Origin: Companilactobacillus bobalius
GTDB lineage: Bacteria; Bacillota; Bacilli; Lactobacillales; Lactobacillaceae
Direction of reading: 5' to 3'
DNA length: 64,000 nt
Assembly (NCBI RefSeq): GCF_009764355.1
Contig: NZ_LNUA01000032.1
Span: 682,001-746,000, forward strand
Positions 19,822 through 28,859 of the stretch are shown here, piece after piece. How positions within the stretch are numbered: position 1 is the first letter of the stretch; each line of letters starts with the position of its first letter. A program made the position numbers and the translations under genes. A model generated the notes under the pieces. It was not told where the DNA came from. It saw nothing but the letters and a program-made list of their open reading frames with translations, and searched no databases.

Positions 19822-20634
19822 TTAGAATTCATCTTTAAAGAATTTTTCCAAGAATACAGCAATACCATCTTTAGCATTTGTTTCTGTCACATAATTGGCC
19901 TGTTCTTTGATTGTACTTACACCATTACCCATGGCAACCGAATACTTAGCTTGTTGCATCATTCCTAAATCATTCATTCCATCACCAAAGACAAAAGTAT
20001 GATCTGCATCAATACGTTGTTCCCACTGAACTTGTTGAATAGCAGTGGCCTTATCGGTCTTTAAAGGAATCATTTCAATATTGTCAGGACCTGATGATGA
20101 TAGACGCAACTTCTTGCTGTCAGCTAATTTAGCTTTAGCTTGATTCAATTCATCCATATCCCCACGACTTAATTTATCACTAATTCCATCTAAATCATCT
20201 TGATAGAATGACTTCTTAATATCTTTAATTATTTTATAACCAAAGGCCTCATCAAAGTTACCAGCATTCTGTGCAATGAAGTGCGGAATTTTTTCAGTGA
20301 AGTAAGCTGTCTCAGGTGTAAACAACATCATTGGCAACTTATTGACTTGCGTTATTTGATAAGCCAATTCAACCGTTTTACTGCCTAGCAAAGTCACTTC
20401 ACGACCATTAATACCATCGAAAACAGCCCCATTGGAAGTAATCAAGCCAACTTCAGGATTCTAATTTATTAATTCCATGGATAATTTAAACAGCATTTAA
20501 CCCGTAGCAATATAAAATTTAACATCATGCTTTTGCAAACGCTCAATTGTGGCTTTGGTACGAACTGAAATATGTTTATGGTCACTTGATAAGAGCGTTC
20601 CATCTAAATCCATAAATACTAAATATTTTGACAT
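19822..20634 (-). pseudogene. Cof-type HAD sugar phosphatase, interrupted by two in-frame stops
   Basis: The complete gene would start at ATG 20632-20634 (MSKYLVFMDLDGTLLS, with a GAGGAC site) and encode about 270 aa. HAD motif I is FMDLDGT, and motif IV is FGDGMNDLGMM near the C-terminus, the usual Cof/YkrA layout for dephosphorylating sugar phosphates. TAA at 20497-20499 directly after YIATG (where the family has Arg) and TAG at 20461-20463 interrupt it. The frame is unchanged, and the 11 codons between are plausible protein. Confidence 0.75.
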
Positions 20635-20689
20635 TTTAAAGTCCTCGTCTGCTTTATAAATAATTACATATTCTATTGTAGCAGACTAT

Positions 20690-20703
20690 TGAAAACGTTT
20701 ACC
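20690..20703 (+). promoter_or_regulatory. cre-like site
   Basis: TGAAAACGTTTACC fits the cre consensus except for the last base. It lies about 56 bp upstream of the HAD gene start. Confidence 0.4.
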
Positions 20704-20715
20704 TGATTTTGCTGA

Positions 20716-21321
20716 TTATTCTAATTTTAAATCGTCTTGACTAACCATTGTATCAATATTCAATTCATGAATTGAATATTCAGCCGAAATTTTTGATAAC
20801 TGTTGACTAATATTTACCTTCTCCATAGTTGATTTATTCTGAAAAATATCAATTATCACCCAATGATCAGAATCAATATTACTTACAAAGCTGGCTATGG
20901 TATTTTGAGAGATGCTCTTTAAAACTTCTAACTTGCTATAATCTGTAGTTATCTCAAGTAACCGAGCAAAATACGGATTTTCATCTTTAATCTCTAACAC
21001 TTGATCATTCGCATGAAGTGTCTCTAAGTTCAATTTGTGAATCTTCTTAGATTGAACCACCTTTTGAGCAAATTTGGCATAACGTTGAAATTGTGGTGAA
21101 GCGGCATGAATTTGATAACTTGCTTCATCTTGATACATTTCAAAAATATAATTAACACTACCAGCCTCATCTTCGTGTGTAGCACACATCATCAAAGTAC
21201 CTGCTTCATTTCTGTGAGAAGTTATTAGATTATTCATCCCTTCTGCTAGAAAATCCTGTCTGTTCTTAGGATCAATGGTTAATTTGTACAAACTGAAAAT
21301 TGGTTTCTTTAGTAATTTCAC
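20716..21321 (-). CDS. antibiotic biosynthesis monooxygenase (ABM)-domain protein
   Basis: The 201-aa protein begins with a ferredoxin-like ABM fold (residues about 8-100). Its FLAEGMNNLITSHRNEAGTL and IFEMYQDEASYQIH segments are characteristic of YgiN-like quinol monooxygenases. The C-terminal half may be a second, diverged copy of the fold. Such proteins oxidise quinols or polyphenols without a cofactor; the substrate is unknown here. It follows the acetyltransferase genes on the same strand. Confidence 0.65.
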   Translation of the reverse strand: MKLLKKPIFSLYKLTIDPKNRQDFLAEGMNNLITSHRNEAGTLMMCATHEDEAGSVNYIFEMYQDEASYQIHAASPQFQRYAKFAQKVVQSKKIHKLNLETLHANDQVLEIKDENPYFARLLEITTDYSKLEVLKSISQNTIASFVSNIDSDHWVIIDIFQNKSTMEKVNISQQLSKISAEYSIHELNIDTMVSQDDLKLE

Positions 21322-21335
21322 AATTATCTACCTCA

Positions 21336-21923
21336 CTATTTTTTTAAGCTGGGTAATTTCTTGATTACTTTAGCAGGAACGCCACCCACAACACAATTAT
21401 CAGGTATATCACTTACAACTACAGCTCCAGCACCAACAATCACGTTATTGCCAATATGAACGCCACCGATCAATCAATACCTAACGCCGATCCAAACATC
21501 ATTACCAACTGAAATGGGTTCTGTGTGGGTAATCAAATAATGGCTACCATCCTCATGAACACCAAAACGATGATTGGCATCAATTGAATGTTCACCACAG
21601 TAAAATTTAGTATCCGGAGCCACAATGACACGATCACCCAAAGTAATTAAATTGGAATCTTGAAAGTAACAGTTACCATTGATAAAATTATCGTCGCCAA
21701 AAATGATATGTGAACCATAGATAGCACCGAATTGACCATTAATTGTTAAATTAGTTCCAACGTGTTTGAACAATGATTTCATTGTCTCATTTCTTTCTTT
21801 GACATCAGTTTGAGTATTGATCTCTTGAATCATTTTTTTACCACGTACAATCATCTGCTGTAATTCGGAATCTCGATAATCATACTCTTGTCCTGCTAAT
21901 AATTTTTCATGTTCTGTCATCAT
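21336..21923 (-). pseudogene. maltose/galactoside O-acetyltransferase, interrupted
   Basis: The gene (196 codons) starts at ATG 21923 with GGGGAT upstream. It contains the left-handed hexapeptide-repeat acetyltransferase fold with EHSID for the catalytic His region and IGNDVWIG. Just after WIG the reading VRY-stop replaces the expected conserved turn. A TGA sits at 21474-21476, then [17 protein letters not shown] and a normal C-terminus continue in the same frame. Spacing between the conserved blocks is unchanged. It lies 3 bp after the other acetyltransferase, so the pair is an operon. Confidence 0.75.
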
Positions 21924-21926
21924 AAG

Positions 21927-22487
21927 TTATCCCCTAACATCTCTTATTTTTTTAGCTGGTGACCCAACTACAACACTATTTGGAGCCACATCCTTAGTCA
22001 CTACTGAAGCTGCTCCAACAATTGAGTTCTCTCCAATCGTCACTCCAGGAAGTACTGTGACACCAGTTCCCAACCAAACGTTCCTTTCAATATGAATTGA
22101 CTTGGTAATCAAAGTTCTTCTTTCTGCAGGAGCCTCACCATGATTCACTGTAATTAGACTCACTCTCGGACCCAACTTAGCACCCTCATCAATCCAGATA
22201 CCACCTAAATCCATGAAGAAACAATCTTTATTGATAAAGACATTCCCTTTAACAAAAGTATGACAGCCTAAATCAGCATTGAACGGTGCTTTAATATCAC
22301 TAGTACTAGGAACTTGATAACCAAACAAGCGACTGAACAGTTCCTTACCGTCATCAATTGTCTGATTTTGATAATTAATCTCATTAATTATCTGTGTATT
22401 CTTCTCTACCGTTTGATCAACCAATTTAAAATCAGCCTCGTTATAATCCAGAACTCCACCCTTTAAAGCTTTATCTAACGCATCCAT
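21927..22487 (-). CDS. sugar O-acetyltransferase (LacA/Maa family)
   Basis: The 186-aa protein has an N-terminal helical cap, hexapeptide repeats and the catalytic His in TVNHG, then WLGTGVTVLPGVTIGENSIVGA. It should transfer acetyl from acetyl-CoA to the 6-OH of maltose, galactosides or similar sugars in the cytoplasm. It is intact, unlike its neighbour. A perfect palindrome lies just upstream of its ribosome binding site. Confidence 0.85.
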   Translation of the reverse strand: MDALDKALKGGVLDYNEADFKLVDQTVEKNTQIINEINYQNQTIDDGKELFSRLFGYQVPSTSDIKAPFNADLGCHTFVKGNVFINKDCFFMDLGGIWIDEGAKLGPRVSLITVNHGEAPAERRTLITKSIHIERNVWLGTGVTVLPGVTIGENSIVGAASVVTKDVAPNSVVVGSPAKKIRDVRG

Positions 22488-22499
22488 TTTCTTACCTCT

Positions 22500-22514
22500 T
22501 TATCCTTAGGATAA
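22500..22514. promoter_or_regulatory. palindrome upstream of the acetyltransferase pair
   Basis: TTATCCT-T-AGGATAA is a perfect 7-bp-arm palindrome, 12 bp upstream of the start codon. A second, imperfect repeat (GATAAG...CTTATC with inner GACG/CGTC) follows at about 22510-22546. It is operator-like; no regulator is known. Confidence 0.35.
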
Positions 22515-22572
22515 GGGTAGGACGGGTATTCGTCTAATACTTATCTTGTATTTAGACAAATTCATTTTTTGA

Positions 22573-22622
22573 ATAACAAAAAAGATTGAGACATAATTTG
22601 AATAATTACATCTCAATCTCTT
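22573..22622 (-). terminator. terminator of folC
   Basis: AGATTGAGATGTAATTAT pairs with the ATAATTATGTCTCAATCT-type arm on the minus strand, and six T's follow. It overlaps the folC stop. Confidence 0.75.
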
Positions 22623-23910
22623 ATTTGATTTGTGAACGTACTTCTGATGAAAAATATAGCGAACCTGCGATTAAAAGTAACTCATTAGATTTCAAATTAT
22701 CTTTTAACTCTCGATAAGCTTTACGCCAATCTGCACTTAACTTTATCCGTGGTTGCCAAGCTTTGAAATCTTCTAATCTCAAGGCTCTTTTATCATCAAA
22801 AGTGGTCAAAGTAATTTCAACATTAGGTATCTGTAATAACTCTTCCAGCATTGTTCCAATATCCTTGGTAACAATGGCCGAAAATAGTATTCTTACATGA
22901 TAATCCTGATAGTCACTCAAAAGATTCTCTTTTAACCGTTTAATAGCGTGAGGATTATGGGCCCCATCCATAATTACTAATGGTTTTGAACTAATAATCT
23001 CCATTCGAGCCGGCCATCTGGTTTGCAATAAACTGTGCATAATTTGTTCTTTATCAAATGATAAATCATGCTTCTGCATATAGAGATAATACATCTCTAA
23101 TGCCACAGCTGCATTTTCAACTTGTTGATGACCTATAAGTGGCGTTTCTAAGTTTTTCAATTTTATATCATGATTACGAAAATCAAATTTTTCAAACTGC
23201 TGTTCAACAAATCCCCGATAATCCGTTTGATAATCCCGTTCCCAAACATACACCGTTGAATTCTTCTTAAGTGCTTGAGTCTTAATGACTTTCAGAGCAG
23301 CTTCAGAAACATTTCCAACGACCAATGGCGTATTTTCTTTGATGATACCGGCCTTCTGATAAGCAATTTTCTCAATTGTATCCCCTAAAAAAGCAGTATG
23401 ATCTAATCCAATCGTCGTAATGGCGATCAATTCTGGTTCAATAACATTTGTACTATCTAGCAGGCCACCCATACCCACTTCAATAATCGCTAAATCCACT
23501 CGTCCTTTAAAATAGTAAAATGCTAACCCAGTAAGAATTTCAAATTCAGTTATACCATAAAATTTCTTTTGATTATCCATTTGTTCAACTAACGGTTTAA
23601 TCTGATTACCCAGTTTAACTAAATCAGAATTGCCAATTTCTTGTCCGTTGATCTCCACTTGTTCAGCAAAATCCTTTATGAATGGCGAATTAAAAGTACC
23701 CACCCTTAGGCCATCAGCACGTAATAAATTAGCCAAATAGCGTGTTGTCGATCCTTTTCCATTAGTACCTGCAACATGAATCGTTGGATAGGTTCGTTCA
23801 GGATTACCGAGTAGACGTAATAATTCAGTAATACGTTCTAATCCTGGACAACTGCCAAAATAACCTCGTGAAATAATCCATTCAATAACTTCTGAACCTG
23901 TTGTAAACAT
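22621..23910 (-). CDS. folC: folylpolyglutamate synthase / dihydrofolate synthase
   Basis: The 429-aa Mur-ligase-type protein has the ATP-binding loop AGTNGKGST (near residue 48), GMGGLLDSTNVI and DGAHNP. FolC adds glutamates to (tetrahydro)folate so it is retained in the cell. It starts 3 bp after folT, and both are probably controlled by the THF riboswitch in front of folT. This links folate import directly to its retention. Confidence 0.9.
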   Translation of the reverse strand: MFTTGSEVIEWIISRGYFGSCPGLERITELLRLLGNPERTYPTIHVAGTNGKGSTTRYLANLLRADGLRVGTFNSPFIKDFAEQVEINGQEIGNSDLVKLGNQIKPLVEQMDNQKKFYGITEFEILTGLAFYYFKGRVDLAIIEVGMGGLLDSTNVIEPELIAITTIGLDHTAFLGDTIEKIAYQKAGIIKENTPLVVGNVSEAALKVIKTQALKKNSTVYVWERDYQTDYRGFVEQQFEKFDFRNHDIKLKNLETPLIGHQQVENAAVALEMYYLYMQKHDLSFDKEQIMHSLLQTRWPARMEIISSKPLVIMDGAHNPHAIKRLKENLLSDYQDYHVRILFSAIVTKDIGTMLEELLQIPNVEITLTTFDDKRALRLEDFKAWQPRIKLSADWRKAYRELKDNLKSNELLLIAGSLYFSSEVRSQIK

Positions 23911-23912
23911 TT

Positions 23913-24443
23913 TTACCCCTTTGCCATGTAACGACTAGCAAGCATTTTTAGTGGCAGTGCCTTGCCAAAGAACATGATTGAGCCTGTTTGAATAAAGAGC
24001 ATAGCAACTGCTTTGATAATTCTAGGAATCCAAAGTCCCATATTAAAGAATGGTACATGATACATGATCGATAACCATAGTGGTGTTAAGAATAAACTAA
24101 TAATAATAGTATTTAGTAAAACGCAGATGAAAGTATTTTTTAAAGTAATTTCTTTTTTGTAGAAGAAAAGTCCGTATAACACACCTGAAATAAGCGCATT
24201 TAATGTAAAACAAATGAAGAATCTGGCTTTACCAAAAAGCGTTGTTCCGACAACGTCAGCTACTACTGATGAAATTCCGGCCCAGAGTGGACCAAAAAAC
24301 ATTCCTAAAATGGCTTGTGGTATAAATTCAAATGAAATACGTAGAAATTGTGTTTGAATACTTAAAAAATTAGTTAAGACAATCATCATTGCCACTAAAA
24401 GACCCATTGTTGAAATTGCATAAATACTGTTTTTCTTGTTCAT
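23913..24443 (-). CDS. folT: folate ECF transporter S component
   Basis: The protein of about 176 aa has six hydrophobic segments and a FGPLWAGISSVVADVVG-like region, typical of FolT. It binds folate in the membrane and works with a shared EcfA-A'-T module encoded elsewhere. The fourth codon of the longest frame, ATG 24441-24443, has the best spacing from the AGGAG site. A tetrahydrofolate riboswitch in the leader confirms the substrate. Confidence 0.85.
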   Translation of the reverse strand: MNKKNSIYAISTMGLLVAMMIVLTNFLSIQTQFLRISFEFIPQAILGMFFGPLWAGISSVVADVVGTTLFGKARFFICFTLNALISGVLYGLFFYKKEITLKNTFICVLLNTIIISLFLTPLWLSIMYHVPFFNMGLWIPRIIKAVAMLFIQTGSIMFFGKALPLKMLASRYMAKG

Positions 24444-24482
24444 TTTGAGCATCTCCTCTTAGAGCTGCTACATATCTTTTAT

Positions 24483-24576
24483 GCAGCGAATGCGAGAATA
24501 AAACCGCGAATTTACTTCTTCGTTCAAAAGCACATTCCGTCTTTTTGACACTTAACGCTTTATTCTCTACTCTGTT
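24483..24576 (-). ncRNA. tetrahydrofolate (THF) riboswitch
   Basis: The minus strand carries, in the correct order, the conserved blocks of the class I THF riboswitch: AGAGTAG, AGCGTTAAGTGTC, GACGGAATGT, GAACGAAG, TTCGCGGTT and CGCATTCGCTG. It lies about 40 nt upstream of folT. The sequence between it and the start can form GCTGC/GCAGC and CTCT/AGAG pairings that reach the ribosome binding site, so control is probably at translation initiation. Confidence 0.85.
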
Positions 24577-24712
24577 ATCCTTTTATTTTTAAATCGTGGT
24601 ATTACTATTATTTTCCTCCTTATTCATTTAACTTTTTTAATATAACGTCCAATAGCGAACACGGTCAATAGATTTTATGTATATAGTTCGTATAACACGT
24701 ATCCATAAATAT

Positions 24713-24761
24713 AAAAAAAATCGGTACAAAAATTCTAATTTCAGAATTTTCATATCGATTA
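24713..24761 (-). terminator. terminator at the end of the maltodextrin operon
   Basis: AATCG...AAAATTCT and AGAATTTT...CGATT form a long stem on the minus strand, followed by eight T's. It separates galM from folT. Confidence 0.75.
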
Positions 24762-24844
24762 TTTTTCACTAAAATTTAAAATGTTAAATTCGTTAACATA
24801 TTCATTTGAACTAAATGACACGGCAATATTAATGAATACAGTCT

Positions 24845-25831
24845 CTAATCTAATTTTCGGTATTTATACTTATTAGTATAGGCTACTTTTTTATCCTTAC
24901 TTAAAACAATATCTCCAAAGCCTGGATGATGAATAGCATCTGGCAACGTCTGTAATTCCATTGCCAAACAACTATAATCATATTTTGCTGCCTTTTGAGC
25001 ATCTTCAGGATTAGCGGTAAAAATAACCATACCATTACGATCCGTATACAAATCAACGAACCGTTTATCAGATTTGATTGTAGCAGCATGTCCATCAACG
25101 ACAAAGGTATCGTCGTATTCATGCTTATCTAATAAGGACAATTGATCCAATCCTTTACCAATAGTCTTAAATTGCTTGAAATCATAAGGTCCTTCAGTTG
25201 GCAAATATTGTCCTGTAGGAATCTTACCATCATCAACTTCTAGGAATTTATCAGAATTTATTTGTAACTGTTGCTGACTGATATTTTCGTCATCAACATC
25301 GAAATAGACGTGACAAGTTGGATTGAACAAAGTATCGTGATCCGTATTTGCTCCATAAGTAACGTAAACTTCATCATCATCAGTCAACATATAAATAACA
25401 TTGACCTCAAGTTTTCCGGGAAAGCCATCCTCGCCTCTTACAGTATGACTAAACATCACGGCCTTATTAGAAATTTGTCGGCTGGAGAAGTTTTGATACT
25501 GAAGTCCATGACTACCGCCATGTAAAAAGTTTTCACCTTCGTTTTGTTCCATTTGATAACTCGCATCATTAATCTTAAAGGTGGCATCTTTAATTCTTCC
25601 GGCTACACGTCCAATTGTTTTACCAACTTGATAAGGTGTTTTAATGTAGTCCTCCAAATTATCAAAATGCTCAATCAATGAATGTTTTTTACCATCCTCA
25701 ACGACTTCAAAATTTTGCCAAGTCGCAGCATAGCTCATAATACTAATACTTGTTTGATTTTTATTAGTAATTTTATAGAGGTAAACCGGTTCAGAATCAA
25801 TTTCCCCAAAAATTGTTTTTGAAACGCCCAT
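24845..25831 (-). CDS. galM: aldose 1-epimerase
   Basis: The 328-aa protein has the galactose-mutarotase fold: GRVAGRI, FLHGG (His), NPTCHVYFD (the catalytic His segment, usually NLTNHSYFN) and MELQTLPDAIHHPGFGD with the catalytic Glu. It interconverts alpha and beta anomers of glucose or maltose. That fits its place as last gene of the maltose phosphorylase unit, where beta-glucose-1-phosphate and free glucose are released. The unusual Cys and Asp in the third motif suggest a diverged subfamily. Confidence 0.8.
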   Translation of the reverse strand: MGVSKTIFGEIDSEPVYLYKITNKNQTSISIMSYAATWQNFEVVEDGKKHSLIEHFDNLEDYIKTPYQVGKTIGRVAGRIKDATFKINDASYQMEQNEGENFLHGGSHGLQYQNFSSRQISNKAVMFSHTVRGEDGFPGKLEVNVIYMLTDDDEVYVTYGANTDHDTLFNPTCHVYFDVDDENISQQQLQINSDKFLEVDDGKIPTGQYLPTEGPYDFKQFKTIGKGLDQLSLLDKHEYDDTFVVDGHAATIKSDKRFVDLYTDRNGMVIFTANPEDAQKAAKYDYSCLAMELQTLPDAIHHPGFGDIVLSKDKKVAYTNKYKYRKLD

Positions 25832-25847
25832 TTTATTACCCCTCTTT

Positions 25848-26519
25848 TTAGTTCATTGCCTTCTTAATATTTGCTAATGTTACTTGTGACGTATCAGTGA
25901 AGTTAATATCGGCTTCATTTAAGATTCCCGGATCACCAATACCAACAGATGTTTCATGAGCACCATTAACCGATTTAATACCTGAAACAGCATCTTCAAG
26001 TCCGATACATTCTTCAGGCTTCAAGTTCAATACTTCGGCACCACGAACATAAATTTCTGGATCTGGCTTTCCATTCTTCAAAGTACTTGGATCAACTCTG
26101 GCATCAAAGTATTTTTCCAAATCCAAAGCTTGCAATACCTTAGGCGAATTCTTAGAAGACGAGGCTAATGAAATTAAGTAATTATTAGCACTTAAATCTT
26201 CAATAAATTCTTTCATACCAGGGAGAATATCCTTATCAGTCAATCCCTTTAAAAGATTCAAATAATTATCATTTTTTTCAGTAGCATACTTAACTTTTTC
26301 ATCTTCAGTGTAATCGTTTTCTTTACCACCAGACTTTAAAATCAAGTTAAGTGAATCCATTCTACCAACACCCTTTAGTTGGTTAGCTAAATCCTCAGTC
26401 CATGTAACGCCCAATTTATCTGCTAATTGATGCCATGCTTTTGCATGATAGACTGATGTATTAGCGATTACACCATCTAAATCGAAGATGAAACCTTTAA
26501 TTTGTTCAAATTTTACCAT
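25848..26519 (-). CDS. pgmB: beta-phosphoglucomutase
   Basis: The 223-aa HAD protein has FDLDGVIANT (nucleophile Asp and general acid Asp), ASSSKNSP, NGKPDPEIY and GLEDAVSGI. It converts beta-glucose-1-phosphate from maltose phosphorylase to glucose-6-phosphate. It sits directly downstream of the phosphorylase gene, the conserved order in lactic acid bacteria. Confidence 0.9.
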   Translation of the reverse strand: MVKFEQIKGFIFDLDGVIANTSVYHAKAWHQLADKLGVTWTEDLANQLKGVGRMDSLNLILKSGGKENDYTEDEKVKYATEKNDNYLNLLKGLTDKDILPGMKEFIEDLSANNYLISLASSSKNSPKVLQALDLEKYFDARVDPSTLKNGKPDPEIYVRGAEVLNLKPEECIGLEDAVSGIKSVNGAHETSVGIGDPGILNEADINFTDTSQVTLANIKKAMN

Positions 26520-26585
26520 ATCGCGTTATTAACTCCTTTGATAAAAAGATGTCTGAAATAACTTCCAGGCATCTTAAGTTTACAA

Positions 26586-28829
26586 TTATTTTAGCATTAG
26601 TGGTTTATCGTTGACTTGAATTTGAAGTGGATCACCAGATACCAACTTGAATTCTGATCCATTTTCCTTGACGGCTACTTCGATGACACGACCTCTGAAT
26701 ACTTGTCTGAATGAGTAACTATTCCATTTCTTAGGTAAAAATGGCTTATAACTCAAAGTACCATCATCGTGAACACGCATGCCCGCAAATCCTTGAACCA
26801 TGGCTAACCAGCCACCTGTCATTGAAGTAATATGCAAACCATCTGCAGTATCATTATTATAATTGTCTAAGTCTAGTCTAGCTGTTCTCTCATATAATGC
26901 AACCGCTTTCTGGTCATAATGTAAATCTGCGGCCAAAACAGAGTGAATTGCTGGTGAAAGACTTGATTCATGAACTGTTAATGGTTCATAGAAATCAAAG
27001 TTACGTTTCTTCTCGCGTTCTGAGAAATCATCAATAAAGTCCCAAATACCTTGAAGAACATCACCTTGCTTGATATATGGTGAACGTAGGATTTTGTCCC
27101 ATGACCAATGTTGGTTGATTGGTAATTGATCACTTGGAATTGAGCTGACTGGTTCAATATCTTTGTCCAAGAAACCATCATGTTGAACAAAAATTCCAAG
27201 ATCTTCATCATATGGCAAATACATTTTGTCTACAATATCTTGCCATTGATCCATTTCTTCTTTAGAAACATTCAACTTTTCAAATTGATCTTTACTTACT
27301 TCACCAAGGATTTGAAGTGTATACTTCAGAGTCCAGCGAGCCAAGAAATTTGTGTACCAGTTGTTGTCAACGTTATTTTCATATTCATCTGGTCCAGTAA
27401 CACCATGAATCATATATTGTTCGTTACGTTTGCTGTAATGAACACGGTCAGCCCAGAAACGTGACATTTCAGTCAACATCTTGCTACCTTCATGAAGAAC
27501 AAATGACTTATCACCTGTATAACGAGTGTAGTTATAAATAGCAAAAGCAATATCGCCGTTACGGTGGATTTCTTCAAAAGTGATTTCCCACTCGTTGTGA
27601 CATTCAATACCGTTGAAAGTAACCATTGGATATAACGCACCTTTTAGTCCTTGTCTCTGGGCATTGATATAGGCACCCTTTAATTGGTTATAACGATACA
27701 TTAATAGATTACGTGATACTTCTGGTTGAGAAACTCCTAGATAAACTGGAATACAGAATGCTTCGGTATCCCAATATGTAGCCCCACCATATTTTTCACC
27801 AGTGAAACCTTTTGGTCCAATGTTCAAACGTGAATCTTCACCAGAATATGTTGTGAATAGTCCAAAGAGATTGAAACGCATACCTTGTTGGGCATCAGTG
27901 TCCCCATCAATCTTAATATCAGATTGATTCCAACGATTATTCCAAACATTTTCATGTGCACTTAACAAGTCTTCATAGGAAACACCACTAACTTTAGCAG
28001 CAATACCCTCCATAGCATCTCTTAAGTCATCAATTGTTTCGTAATCACGTGATGTAACTACAGCAACACGTTTCTCAATTGTACCAACTTCATGAGCCTT
28101 CAAATCAGCTACGAAAGTCTTACTAGTTTCCAATTTATCGACTGTTTGATCGACTTCTTTAAGTCCAGTTACATAACCAACTTGCATACCTGATGTGAAT
28201 CTTGGTGTACCAAAATCATTTGGCTTTGTTTTAGCAATGATACTGTTATCAGTAATTTCCAAAACTTCCCAGAAGTGTTCATCATAGTTAGCATCTTCAT
28301 TCTTTACGTTAGCATCCAATGAAGAAATAACTTTAACTTCAACAGAATCATCTGACAAGTTTTCAAAGCTGACCTTTTGAACAGATAGTTCTTTTTGAGC
28401 AACACTTAAAAATCTTTCAAAATTGAATTTGACTTTAACGCCATCTTTTTCAACGATAAATGAACGCTTCAAAACGGCATTTTTCATATCAAGATCAAGT
28501 GTAAAGTCACTGATTTTATCAGTGTATAAATCCAATTTAGAACCGTTGATTAAAAAGTTCATCTTAATGAAATTAACGGCATTGATAACTTTACCAAAGT
28601 ATTCTGGGTAGCCATTCTTCCACCAGCCAACACGAGTCTTATCAGGATACCATACACCAGCTAGATAGCTACCAGGAAGACTGTCGCCTGAGTAATCTTC
28701 TTCAAAATTACCACGCATTCCCATGTAACCATTACCTAAACTAGTTAAACTTTCTTGTAATCGTTTATTTTCCTTATCCAATTTGTGTGTGACTACATTC
28801 CAAGGAGCCACTTCAAATATTCTTTTCAT
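26586..28829 (-). CDS. mapA: GH65 maltose phosphorylase
   Basis: The 747-aa protein starts at ATG 28829 (MKRIFEVAPWNVV) behind GGTGGG; a start five codons earlier lacks a site. It contains the GH65 landmarks YWDTEAFCIPVY and the catalytic acid Glu in TGPDEYENNVDNNW. Length is normal for the family. It cleaves maltose with inorganic phosphate into glucose and beta-glucose-1-phosphate, saving ATP. Together with pgmB and galM it completes the intracellular maltose branch. Confidence 0.9.
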   Translation of the reverse strand: MKRIFEVAPWNVVTHKLDKENKRLQESLTSLGNGYMGMRGNFEEDYSGDSLPGSYLAGVWYPDKTRVGWWKNGYPEYFGKVINAVNFIKMNFLINGSKLDLYTDKISDFTLDLDMKNAVLKRSFIVEKDGVKVKFNFERFLSVAQKELSVQKVSFENLSDDSVEVKVISSLDANVKNEDANYDEHFWEVLEITDNSIIAKTKPNDFGTPRFTSGMQVGYVTGLKEVDQTVDKLETSKTFVADLKAHEVGTIEKRVAVVTSRDYETIDDLRDAMEGIAAKVSGVSYEDLLSAHENVWNNRWNQSDIKIDGDTDAQQGMRFNLFGLFTTYSGEDSRLNIGPKGFTGEKYGGATYWDTEAFCIPVYLGVSQPEVSRNLLMYRYNQLKGAYINAQRQGLKGALYPMVTFNGIECHNEWEITFEEIHRNGDIAFAIYNYTRYTGDKSFVLHEGSKMLTEMSRFWADRVHYSKRNEQYMIHGVTGPDEYENNVDNNWYTNFLARWTLKYTLQILGEVSKDQFEKLNVSKEEMDQWQDIVDKMYLPYDEDLGIFVQHDGFLDKDIEPVSSIPSDQLPINQHWSWDKILRSPYIKQGDVLQGIWDFIDDFSEREKKRNFDFYEPLTVHESSLSPAIHSVLAADLHYDQKAVALYERTARLDLDNYNNDTADGLHITSMTGGWLAMVQGFAGMRVHDDGTLSYKPFLPKKWNSYSFRQVFRGRVIEVAVKENGSEFKLVSGDPLQIQVNDKPLMLK

Positions 28830-28859
28830 AATCAAACCCACCATATATAAATTTATCTT

